DNA from: Dactylis glomerata
Taxonomy: Eukaryota; Streptophyta; Magnoliopsida; Poales; Poaceae
NCBI GenBank assembly: GCA_007115705.1
Contig: QXEO01000434.1
Span: 1,268,448 to 1,332,447, forward strand
Direction of reading: 5' to 3'
Length of the DNA: 64,000 bases
Shown here: piece after piece, positions 31,603 to 42,210 of the stretch
Numbering within the stretch: position 1 is the first letter of the stretch
Layout of the letters: each line of letters begins with the position of its first letter
The notes under the pieces: generated by a model
Database searches by the model: none
Told to the model about the DNA's origin: nothing
Seen by the model: only the letters and a program-made list of their open reading frames with translations
Program-made: the position numbers and the translations under genes

Positions 31603-33477
31603 ATGAAGCATTTTGGGGTAGCTGCTGATGGGGTTGGTTTCTTCGCTCTTGATGGTGTTCAACCTCTCCAGGAGAATCAGTTTGAGAACTTGGCGTTCAT
31701 GGTAGTGGACAACCCTAAGGCTTCTGAACGGCTCATCGAGGAAGAGTTCCGGAAGTTAGTTTGCGAGGACTGGAACTGGAAGGTTATGCGCCTTACTGAG
31801 ACTGACTTCTCCCTCATCTTCCCCAATGCAGACAGCTTACGGCTGTGTCGAAATGCGGCGGATCTGACCTTGCCAATCTCCAAAATGCGTGTGATCATCC
31901 TGGATGAAATTCAGCACCCCATGCGTTCTGTTCCTGGTTTGTCCGAGGTGTGGGTGCGCCTGCGTGGCTTGCCTGCAATCCTCCTTGAGCCCTCGCGCCT
32001 TCTTGCTGCTACTACTATGATCGCCAAGCCTCTGCACGTTGATGAACTGTCACTGGTCAAGGAACCCTCTGGGGTGTTGATGAAGTTTGCAACCCCAGTG
32101 CCGCAGAAGATGAGGATGTCAGTGGTCCTTTACGTCAATGGTGTTGGCGCTAAAGTGGAAGTGGTGCCCGAAGACCCCAAGTCTGGCTTTGCTGAGTCCC
32201 AACCTCCGCCCCCTCCTCCACGTGGCCCGGATGACAAGGACGACCAAGAAGAAGAGGAAGATAACGACACGGAGTTGACTGGGTCTGATGTTCACTAGAA
32301 GCATCGCAAATCATCGTCGGCAGCGGCCCCTCCTCCTTCCAAGGAGCAACCCCCCAGCGCTCCTCGCACTGGACGTCAGAAGACCATGGCGCTCAAGCCC
32401 AAGATTTCCAAGCGTAAGATCAGCTTCCCCAGGGGGAAACCTCCTCAGAGGGCTGAATTTGCCAGTGCTCCTGCGGCTTGCCCGGCCTCGCCGGTGATCT
32501 CAACTCCTGTGTCAGTCTCATCCAAGCTTCCAGGGTTCAACGAGTATGGGTCCAATTTGACGTGCTCCCCAACTTTTGCTGCCAAACTTGCTGTTGTGGC
32601 TTCCCCTGCCCCCCCTTCCCCTCCTCATAAGAAGACGATCTCGCTGGTCTCTATTTCCTCTCAAGACGAGGGGGAGGAGGTGTGTAATTTCACTGCGGAG
32701 AAGGCCAGCAAGCTCTCTGATGCTGAACGTCAAGAGATTGGGTGGGAGAGCCCGGATGAATGGGAATTCGAGAATGAGACTCTCGCTGAGCGCTGCAAAA
32801 AGCTCAATCTTCGCCGCCCTTTCCAGAAGCTGTCCGACGCTAAGAAGAAGGCCTTGATGCAGGAAATGCCGGTCTTCCCTGTTGCCCCTGCGCCCAAGAT
32901 CTCTGCTTCGGCTCCCCCGCTCGAGTGTTTGTCTCCGTCCTCCAAGATCTCCAGCACTGGTGCCTCGCCTCCCAAGGTTGCCCCGACTCCGTCGTCTTCT
33001 GCTCGCTGCAGTGCCAAGACGCAAGGATCCAAGTCTGAATCCATTCTTCAGAAAGCGGTGCGCGTGACGGCGGAGAAGAATGCGCCAGGTATGTCGTCTC
33101 TCCCGTCCTTGGTTTCCTCTGATTTCATCTTGCTATCGTCGCGTTCCGATGCACATCTTATTGCGGTGGCTGCGGATGTTGGCTTGGCCATCAATCATTC
33201 TGTGGGTTCCCCGGAGGAGTTGCTTTCTTTGGTTCGCGCCAAGGAGGTTGCCCAAGCTTTGTTAGCTGCAACAGTGGAAAAGAAGAGGTCTTCTGCCCCG
33301 CCAGAGGGCGCTGGGGTAGCATCTACCCAGCCATCGACGGTGGGAGCTAGGGTAGCACCCGCGTCGCCTATCGTGTCAGAGGTGCAGGGGGGTAGCAGTG
33401 GCTACCCCACCTGTGGTTCCTGCCAAGTCTCGTCGAAGGAAACAGCTTCCCGTTCAATCTCTGGGTCCAAGAGTTAA
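31603..33477 (+). pseudogene. LINE ORF1 (DUF4283-like nucleic-acid-binding protein), one nonsense codon
   Basis: The N-terminal part (FALDGVQPLQENQFENLAFM, WNWKVMRLTETDFSLIFPN, VWVRLRGLP) resembles the DUF4283/RRM-like region of plant LINE ORF1 proteins, which coat the element RNA. A long Pro/Ser/Ala-rich, basic tail follows. TAG at 32296-32298 interrupts the frame, which then continues in phase to TAA 33475-33477. The true N-terminus may be lost by 5' truncation. No CCHC knuckle is visible. Confidence 0.75.
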
Positions 33478-34233
33478 CCTGAGGAAAACCCCAGCCCGCC
33501 AAGCACGGGTCTCCAACATTAGTTTCCAATGAGAGCGCTCATCTGGAATTTTAGGGGTTTTGGCAACAGGGGTCGCCGAAACCAGCTGAAGGACTACCTG
33601 CGTAAGTATAAAGTTGACATCATCTTCTTACAGGAAACTATTAGACAAGAATTCACCCTTCAAGAGCTCGAGGGTTTCGAATTTGGGGATAAATTTTACT
33701 GGACTTGGCTTCCAGCGGTGGGCCAGTCCGGGGGCATGCTCTTGGGTTTACGTGACAGCACCTTCGAGGTCGGTGCTACTGATCAAGGGCTTTTCTTTCT
33801 TAGTGCCACGATTCTCCACAGGGCCTCCAGATTAATCTTTGAATTTATTGGTGTCTACGGCCCAGCGGACCATGCACGTTCTAGGAGTTTTCTTGAGGAA
33901 TTGGAGGCTAAGGTTGCTCTGTCCCAGTACCCAGTGGTGGTGGCTGGTGATTTCAACTTGATCCGCGGCAGTGCAGATAAAAACAACTCAAACATTGACT
34001 GGGCTAGGGTTAGCCTCTTCAATGACTCGATTGCTAGAATGGACCTGGGTGAAATCAGACGCACGGGTGCGCGTTTTACCTGGTCGAATAAGCAAGCCAA
34101 TCCAGTGCGGAGTGTGCTGGACAGAGTTCTGGTTTCTGCTAGTTGGGAGGGTAGATTCCCTCTGGTTTCCTTGTGTGCTGAAACCAGAATTGGCTCTGAC
34201 CATACTCCTTTAATTCTGGACTCTGGGGATGAT

Positions 34234-35551
34234 TGTAAGGGCATTTTGCCCTTATATTTATTTTGGTGATGATGACACTTACTTGTGGTACTAATATAAT
34301 CTTCAAGTTTGTTTCTCAGATTTAGTCCCTTGTGTTCATGATGGTGAAAGGAAGGTGACCCCCCAATTCAAAAAGAAGAAAAGAGTCGGCTTACTCCTTT
34401 TTCCGATTTGTTTTTGAGTCGTAGGTATGCCGCACTATTAAGAGGGGCTTATGATGAACTTGCTGAGGATAATCTTTTTCCTATAGTTTTCCACCTCTTG
34501 TCGAGTCGAAGAATCATGTGTGCCTTGTCCCTGTGCCTTTCTGCCGCAGCCGGAGCAGGGGCCGGAGCAGCTCCGGGCCGTACTGCGGGCGGGGCAGTGA
34601 AGCTGCCAGGCTTCCTGCCTTGCTCCGGAGTACCCCCCAGAGCTGTTCCGGGCCAGGCCGGAGCAGCGGCCGGAGCAGCTCCGGACCGTACTCCGGGCGG
34701 AGCAGTGAAGCTGGCGTGCTTCCACTCTGCTCCGGAGCACTTGCCAGAGCTGCTCCGAGCCAGGCCGGAGCAGTGGCCGGAGCTGCTCCAGGCCACTCCG
34801 GAGTGACATGTTTATGTCGCAACGGTCACATTTCGGGGGGCCTTTATAAGCCCCCCTTCTTCTCCAAGGAGCACCTTTGCACGAAAAAGAGCTCTTGTTC
34901 CTCACTTTCTCTCTCCTCCATTGTTGAGCTCCACATTTCCTTGAGATCTCTCATTCCCCCCAACCAAACCCTAATTCCTTTGGGGAATCGAGAGAGGAGG
35001 TCTCGATCTACATTTCCACCAAGCCAAAAGTGATTCCTCCTCAAGTTCATCAAGTAGCTTGTTACTCTTGGGTTTGTTGGGAAACCCTAGGCGTGCTAGG
35101 TCGCCCGGAAGCTTCCGGGTTGTGGATTTGCTTCGGGAAAGTTTGTGAGGGTTTGGAGACCACCCTAAGGTCTACCACAAGTGATTGGGCTCCTACTTCG
35201 TGGAGGAGGCTCAAGGAGAAGAAGGTGAGCCTTCGTGGCGCTTGAGTACCCTTCGTGGGGATTCACACCTCTCCAACGGTGACTAGCTCTCTCCCAACAG
35301 AGTGAACATCGGGATACATCTTCGTCTCCGTGTGCCTCGGTTATTTCTATCCGAGTTCCTTTACTTGTGTTTTTACCTTTGTGATAGCCTTCGTGCTTGA
35401 AGTACTTTGCATAGCATCATATAGGTTTTTCACCTAGTTGTTAGGCTCACACTTATATTCCGCAAAGCCTAAAACTAGTGAAAAGAAAAAGTAAAATTTG
35501 TAGAAACCTATTCACCCCCCCCCCCTCTAGGTTAGACCATCTACACTTTCA
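34234..35551 (+). repeat. 5' LTR of the Maximus-like Copia element
   Basis: It starts TGTAAGGGCATTTTGCCC and ends CTACACTTTCA. It includes a GC-rich block at 34548-34806 with repeated CCGGAGCAGCTCCGG palindromes and a TATA-like CCTTTATAAGCCC at 34849. ORFs over the GC-rich block (for example 34408-34806) are repeat artefacts. Confidence 0.93.
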
Positions 35552-35553
35552 AT

Positions 35554-35566
35554 TGGTATCAGAGCC
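35554..35566 (+). other. Primer binding site (initiator tRNA-Met)
   Basis: TGGTATCAGAGCC, the standard plant Copia primer site, lies 2 bp after the 5' LTR end. It is not a tRNA gene. Confidence 0.93.
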
Positions 35567-35605
35567 AAGGGCTCTTTCTAAGGGCTTAACCGCCTTAAGA
35601 GTAAG

Positions 35606-38098
35606 ATGGTCTCACCTACGGATGAGGGTGAAGGCAAAGTCTTCACGGCCTTTGAGGTCCAAGCGTTGCTTGATAAGCAACGCAACGAACTCAACGAACG
35701 TTTCGCCGCGTTGGAAGCGAGATTCTCGGCTTTGGATGCTAAGAGTGTCCTTCCCGAGGTTGTCGAGGTTGCTCCGAAGGAGAACCTAAACTCGGAAAAG
35801 GAAAAGGTGGATGATCCACCTAAGCCCGATGGACCTTCTTCCCATGCAAAGCCATATGAATATCCCCTCGAACGCGTGCCTATGCCTCACATGAATCCTT
35901 CTTCCGGTGCACCCCCCATGCTTGATGAATTTAACTATTCCTATTGGAAGTCTTGCATGCGTTCTCATCTCAGGTGCGTTTGTGTGGAGCTTTGGGGCGT
36001 TGTTGAAAATGGGTTCACTCCCGTTGATGAGAAGCACATGACGCCCAAGGAGAGGATTGATTGTCAACTCAACTCCACCGCCCTTGACAAGATTCGTCAA
36101 AGCTTGAAGCGTGAAGTGTATGATCAAGTCTCAAGCATTGAGTCCGCCAAGGAACTTTGGGAGAAGCTCTCGGTCAAGTTTGATGGGACATCGGCAATGC
36201 AAAAGACCAAGTATGAAGCCGCCAAACAAGACATGAACTTGTTTTGCATGAATGATGGAGAGTCGGTCTCAAGTGCCTACTCAAGACTCCAAGCTCTCAA
36301 GGAGAAGATCATTCTTCTTGGTGGAAACACCATTGATGATGGCTTTCACATGAATGATAGCTTTGTGAAGAACAAGTTCATTGAGATTGTGTCTTGCGAA
36401 TACAAGGAGTTGGCCTTCAATGTCACCTTCTTGGAACCTTGTCGCAAGATGACCGCGGATGAGCTTGTTGGATATTTTGTTGCCCATGATGACATGATTG
36501 CCAAGGCAAATAGGACCAAGGAGATTGTCCGCGCCATGAACAAGAATCCATCCCTTGCCTTGAAGGCCAATGTCACTCATTCAAGGGCGCGTGAAGCAAG
36601 CAAGGAAGAGAGAGTTGAAGAAGATCTTGAAGAGGAAGAAGAGATGACTTCAACAAGTGAGCTTGATACCGACCTAGCATTCTTTGCCAAGAAGTATGGG
36701 AAGCATTCCATGAAGAGAGGAAGCTTTGTTCCCAAGGAGAAGAGAAGGACTTGCTACAATTGTGATGAGCCAGGGCATTTCGCCGATACTTGCCCCTATG
36801 AGAAGAGACAAGACAAGCCGAAGTACATAAAGGGTGACAAGCCAAGATTGAAGCCTAATCCAATCAACTTGAGGAACAAGAACAAGTTCAAGGACGTCAA
36901 GGCTCTTGTGGGTATTGAATACACCTCCGATGTTGATGAAGAAGATAGCGACGAGGAGGACGTTGTTGGAGTGGCCGGCTTGGCCCTTGCCAAGCCCGGA
37001 TCACTATTCAAGTACGACTACACCAAGGACTACGAGAGCTCCACCAAGAACACTCCTCATAAATGCCTTATGGCAAAGGAGGCCAAGGTGATCTCCTCGC
37101 CCCAACCTTCTTGTTCCATTAATGATGATATGGATGAGGAGACTATTCTTGCCACTCTTTACAAAACTATGTGTTCTCTTCGTGGTGATGCTCGTGATCA
37201 TTTTGAATACTTGATGAACACTATTGCTCAACGCAATGAGTCCCTTGAGGAAGCGAGATCCCATGTTGAAGATGGGGAATGGAGATTCAATCTCCTTGTT
37301 CAAGAGCTAACCGAGGAGAAGAACACTAGATTGCTTCTTTCTCATCAAATTGAAACATATCAACTTGATAAAACTAAGGACTTGGATGCTATGGATAAAA
37401 CCTTGCTAATGGCACAAGAACTTGATGCTTCCAAAAAGGAACTTGAAGTTGCTCATGCTTCTCTTACTAAGGATCTTGAGCACCTTGAACGGGCTAACAA
37501 GCTAGTCAAGGATGAGCTCCATAGACTTAGCAAGAAATATGAGGAACTTCAAGCTCTTCATAAAGAAGTTCAAGGTTCATCAAATGTGCCTATAATTGTT
37601 GAGAATATAGCTTGTGCTACTAATCCTTCTCTAGATCAAGCGATCCTCATTGAGGAGAATGCTAAGTTGAAGGCTCAACTTGAGAAAGAGAGTCTCTCAT
37701 CCCAACAACTTGGGAAACCTCCTCATGAGCTCTTTGCTCAACAAAAGGAGAGACCTCGTGGTCAAGGCCTTGGTTATATTCCAAGGAACAACAACAACAA
37801 TTATGTTCCTCCACCCAAGAAGATCAACTTTGTGAAGGAAGGGTACAATGGGAATGGTAATGGTAAGAATGTGCCTATGGGAAGGAATGCTAATAGGGGC
37901 AATCCTAACCATAGCTTTGCCGGAAAGACCAACCCATCGTACGTGTTGTGTAAGGACACGGATGGGAATGTTGTTGCTAGATATGTTGGTCCTCGTGATG
38001 GTTATGCTTATAGATGGTACTCCATTTGGGTACCTAAATCTCTTATTGCTAATGCTAGGGGTCCCATTTCACAATGGGCTCCTAAACCCAAGAATTGA
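35606..38098 (+). CDS. Gag polyprotein of the Maximus-like Copia element (830 aa)
   Basis: The ATG is the first after the primer site. A coiled-coil-like start (RNELNERFAALEARFSALDA) is followed by the UBN2-type Copia gag domain (LDEFNYSYWKSCMRSHL, LWEKLSVKFDGT). Next come an acidic tract and a CCHC knuckle (CYNCDEPGHFADTC, about 36751). A long C-terminal coiled coil (about 37200-37700, many Lys/Glu/Leu) precedes an Asn/Gly-rich tail. It forms the virus-like particle. The frame is intact to TGA 38096-38098. Pol follows in another frame rather than as a continuous fusion. Confidence 0.9.
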   Translation: MVSPTDEGEGKVFTAFEVQALLDKQRNELNERFAALEARFSALDAKSVLPEVVEVAPKENLNSEKEKVDDPPKPDGPSSHAKPYEYPLERVPMPHMNPSSGAPPMLDEFNYSYWKSCMRSHLRCVCVELWGVVENGFTPVDEKHMTPKERIDCQLNSTALDKIRQSLKREVYDQVSSIESAKELWEKLSVKFDGTSAMQKTKYEAAKQDMNLFCMNDGESVSSAYSRLQALKEKIILLGGNTIDDGFHMNDSFVKNKFIEIVSCEYKELAFNVTFLEPCRKMTADELVGYFVAHDDMIAKANRTKEIVRAMNKNPSLALKANVTHSRAREASKEERVEEDLEEEEEMTSTSELDTDLAFFAKKYGKHSMKRGSFVPKEKRRTCYNCDEPGHFADTCPYEKRQDKPKYIKGDKPRLKPNPINLRNKNKFKDVKALVGIEYTSDVDEEDSDEEDVVGVAGLALAKPGSLFKYDYTKDYESSTKNTPHKCLMAKEAKVISSPQPSCSINDDMDEETILATLYKTMCSLRGDARDHFEYLMNTIAQRNESLEEARSHVEDGEWRFNLLVQELTEEKNTRLLLSHQIETYQLDKTKDLDAMDKTLLMAQELDASKKELEVAHASLTKDLEHLERANKLVKDELHRLSKKYEELQALHKEVQGSSNVPIIVENIACATNPSLDQAILIEENAKLKAQLEKESLSSQQLGKPPHELFAQQKERPRGQGLGYIPRNNNNNYVPPPKKINFVKEGYNGNGNGKNVPMGRNANRGNPNHSFAGKTNPSYVLCKDTDGNVVARYVGPRDGYAYRWYSIWVPKSLIANARGPISQWAPKPKN

Positions 38099-38106
38099 TT
38101 TTGTAG

Positions 38107-41100
38107 GGCTATTCCTCCGATGGACCGAAATGGTTGTTTGATAGTGGGTGCACTAATCATATGACCGGAGGAAGAGAGGTGCTTGAGCAATTCGTTGAAG
38201 ATGTTAACTCAACTCAATGCATCCTCTTTGGAGATAACTCAAAAGGAAAGGTATTGGGTCGAGGCAAGTTGGCAATCTCAAAGGACTTGTCTCTTGAGAA
38301 TGTCATGCTTGTCGACACCCTTGGCTATAATCTCCTTTCAATACGTCATCTTGCAAGCATTGGTTATGATTGCTATTTTACCTATAATCATGTGAAATTT
38401 TTTAGGAGTGATAATCTCAAGTTGGTTTGTGTTGGGCATGTTGAGGACAACCTTTACGTGGTTGATTTCTCGAAAGAGAACACTTCCTCCTCAACATGTC
38501 TCATAGCCAAGGTTGACGAGGGTTGGCTTTGGCATCGCCGGCTAGGCCACGTCAACATGAGAAATCTCAAACGACTCCTAAAGGGTGAACATGTTGTTGG
38601 ACTAACCAATGTAACATTTGAAAAAGATCGTGTGTATAGTGCATGTGTTGCCGGGAAGCAACTTGGGAAGAATCATCCGGCCAAGAGCGTGATCTCAACG
38701 ACAAGGCCTTTGGAACTCCTTCACTTGGACCTCTTCGGGCCATCCACCTACGACTCCCTTGGGGGTAGTAGATATGGTCTTGTCATCGTGGATGATTATT
38801 CAAGATATACATGGGTGTTCCTCCTTAAGTCTAAGGATGAGACCCACAAGTTCTTCACCAAGTTCGCCAAGCAAGCGGAACGTACTTTTGAAGAAGTGAT
38901 CAAGACCATAAGGACCGACAATGGGTCGGAATTCAAGAACTACGCCATGGGTGACTTCATGGGTGAAGAGGGGATCAAGCATGAGTTCTCCGCTCCGTAC
39001 ACCCCTCAACAAAATGGCGTGGTGGAGAGGAAGAACCGGACGATCATTGAAATGGCAAGAACCATGTTGGATGAGTTCAAGTCTCCCCATAATTTTTGGG
39101 GAGAAGCTATTGCCACCGCAGTTCATGTCTCCAACCGTCTCTTCCTCCGCCCGGTGTACAACAAGACGCCTTATGAGCTCCTCACCGGGAACAAGCCCAA
39201 TGTCTCCTACTTCCGCGTCTTCGGATGCAAGTGCTTCGTCAAGAACAAAAAGGAAAGACTTGGTAAATTCGAAACTAGAACAATCGAGGGTATTTTCGTT
39301 GGCTATGCGGACGATTCCCACGCCTATAGATACTACAACATATCCTCCGGATGTGTTGAAGTATCTTGTGACGTGGTTTTCGAGGAATTTAATGACTCCC
39401 AAGTGGAGCAAGTTGTTCCAAGTGATGTAGGTTATGAAGAATCTTCTCAAGTCATCAAGTCTATGGGAGTTGGTCACATCTTGCCTAGTGAAGATCAAGT
39501 TCTTCAATACCAAGACCTTCCTCATGAAGAAGATTCAAGGTCAACTCAAGTGGAGCCTAGCTCAACTCAAGTAGAACCTTCATCACCATTCCAAGTGGAA
39601 CAAGATTCTCAAGAGGAGACGCAAGCCCAAGATCATCCACCAAGCCCTCAACCTCTTGAGCAAAATCAAGGAGATGATCAAGATCCCCACTCCTCTCAAG
39701 ATCAAGCTTAAGAAGATGGTCATGACCAAGACAAGCCACAAGAAGAATTTGTTGGTCATGATGGTTTGAAAAGGCGCATCAAGGCCGCCACCAAGGCTAG
39801 TGATCTTCAAGTCGACAAGATTCTTGGTGATATTTCTAAGGGGGTCTCAACTCGTAGACAACTTGCTTTGCTTGCCACCTTTTGTGGCCATCATGCTTTT
39901 GTGTCTAGTTTTGAACCTCAAAAGGTACATGAAGCCTTGGGAGATCCGGATTGGGTGAATGCTATGCAAGAGGAGTTGGAATGCTTCACCCGCAACAAAG
40001 TGTGGTCTCTCGTTGAGAGGCCCAAGGACCATAGGATCAATGTGATTGGCACCAAGTGGGTGTTCAAGAACAAGCAAGACGAGAATGGAGTCGTCACCCG
40101 GAACAAGGCAAGGTTAGTGGCGCAAGGGTTTGCTCAAATAGAAGGTATGGATTTTGAGGACACCTTTGCGCCCGTTGCTCGTCTTGAAGCTATCTGTCTA
40201 TTGCTTGCGTATGCTTCTTTCCATGATTTCAAGCTTTATCAAATGGATGTTAAAAGTGCTTTTCTTAATGGCCCCTTGAAAGAGGAGGCATATGTTGCTC
40301 AACCCCCGGGTTTCGAAAATCCCAATTTCCCGAATCATGTGTATAAACTCCATAAGGCGCTCTACGGTCTCAAGCAAGCTCCACGTGCTTGGTACGAGCA
40401 TCTTAGGGATTTTCTACTCACGGACGGTTTTGAAATTGGGAAGGTAGATTCCACCCTTTTCACCAAGCGGGTTAAAGGGGGTGGGTTGTTTATATGCCAA
40501 ATCTATGTTGATGATATTATCTTTGGTGGGGCTAACGAAAAACATAACAAAGCTTTTGAGAAATTGATGACACAGAGATTCGAGATGTCCATGATGGGGG
40601 AGTTGAAGTTCTTTCTAGGTTTTCAAGTGAGGCAACTTGAAGGAGGAACCTTCATCTCTCAAGAGAAGTACGTGAAGGACATGCTCGCCCGTTTCGAGAT
40701 GACCAAGGCCAAGAGTGCAAAAACCCCCATGCCAACCAAAATGCAACTTGACCTTGGTGAAGGTGAGAAACCGGTGGATCAAAAGGTATATCGCTCCATG
40801 ATTGGATCCCTTCTCTACCTTTGTGCTTCTAGGCTGGACATAATGCTAAGTGTTGGGTTGTGTGCTCGTTTTCAATCCGCTCCTAAGGAGTTCCACCTTG
40901 TGGCGGTCAAATGGATTTTAAGATATCTTGTTCATACTCCTACTCTCGGGCTTTGGTATCCAAAGGGGTCAACCTTTGATCTTGTGGGCTATTCGGATTC
41001 TAATTGGGCCGGTGATAAGGTTGACCGGAAGTCGACCTCCGGGGCTTGCCAATTTATTGGCCGGTCGTTGGTGAGTTGGTCGTCCAAGAAACAAAACTCC

Positions 41101-41457
41101 ATCTCCCTATCCACCGCCGAAGCCGAATACATCTCCGCGACATCTTGTTGCACTCAATTGTTATGGATGAAGCAAACCTTGAAAGACTATGGTGTGTCTC
41201 TTGGTACGGTGCTTCTTCTATGCGACAATGAAAGTGCAATAAAGATCGCCAACAACCCCATCCAACACTCCCGCACCAAACATATCGACATTCGCCACCA
41301 CTTCCTACGTGACCATGTCGCAAGGGGTGATATTGCTCTCTCTCATGTGAGCACCAATCACCAATTGGCGGACATTTTCACGAAACCTTTGGATGAAGCC
41401 CGGTTTTTTGAGCTAAGGAATGAACTCGGTATTCTTGATCCTAAAAACTTGGATTGA
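38107..41457 (+). pseudogene. Pol polyprotein of the Maximus-like Copia element, one nonsense codon
   Basis: Domains in order: protease (WLFDSGCTNHMTGG, 38131), pre-integrase (WLWHRRLGHVNMRNLKRLL), integrase core (LHLDLFGPS, RTDNGSEFKN, NGVVERKNRT), reverse transcriptase (WVFKNKQDENG, QMDVKSAFLNG, ALYGLKQAPRAW, YVDD at 40504-40515) and RNase H (YSDSNWAGDK, LSTAEAEYISA, CDNESAIKIA). One TAA at 39709-39711 lies in the low-complexity Gln/Ser/Pro linker between integrase and reverse transcriptase. All catalytic motifs I can judge are present. The pol frame opens after a TAG at 38104-38106 and is offset from gag, so gag-pol expression would need a frameshift or a separate start. Confidence 0.9.
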
Positions 41458-42210
41458 TCTACTTGCTTGCAATCTCACATTTATCTTGTGTCTAGCTTAG
41501 AAACACCGCACATGTAGGGCGAGTCATTTTGCCATGTCTTGGCATAATGCATACCTATGTGTGCAACATCAATAGACCCAATGTCATGATATGGGCCCTA
41601 GGATTTATCTTCGCGGTGCCATGACATTTGTGCTTAACATAGGGGGAGTCATCCCCCGCCCTTCATTTGCCTCCGTTTTTATTGGTCCATTTACTTGAGG
41701 CTTGTTTTTCTCTTAAGGTTCTCATCATGTCCCTTGCTCCTTGTTGTTATTTTTTGCCTTTTCTTCTCTCTTTTTGGGCATGATAGGACGTGTTTTTTTT
41801 CTGATATTTGTGCATGCCACTTGTTTCAGACCTTTCTTCTATCCACTGGCCACGTCGGAGCAGCTCCGGATTCTGCTCCGGATCAGCCCGGAGCACAGCC
41901 CGGAGCAGCTCCGGCCCACTCCGGCGTGACCAGTCCCTTAAGGGTCGGGGGTAGAGTCCCTTAAGAGCCTCCTCCTCACTTGCCCCCTCCTCCCACCCCG
42001 CGCTAGGGTTCCGCCGCCGCCGCCCTAGCCCCTAGCCGCCGCCCCCGTCGCCGCCGCCAGCCGCCGCCGCCGCCGCCTCAGCCGTTGCCGCCGCCTCCCC
42101 TCACCCCAGCCGCCCCCGCCGCCTCCAGTCACCCCAGCCGCCCCCGCCTCGCCTCCGTCCACCTCCTCTTCCCCCCCCCCCTCCTCCGCCGGGTTCGGGC
42201 CCGGAGGACC
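41458..42210 (+). other. Spacer between pol and the 3' ORF, with GC-rich leader
   Basis: No gene is seen. About 41850-41930 has CGGAGCAGCTCCGG palindromes like those in the LTR. 41990-42210 is a CCGCCGCC-rich leader that ends at the ATG of the 3' ORF. Confidence 0.6.

Noticed and set aside
34408..34905. Ala/Pro/Gly-rich ORFs on both strands over the LTR GC block (and at 44870-45325)
   Set aside because: Overlapping frames on both strands, produced by the repeated CCGGAGCAGCTCCGG motif; not coding.
35554..35566. tRNA-like sequence
   Set aside because: It is the retrotransposon primer binding site; there is no tRNA body.
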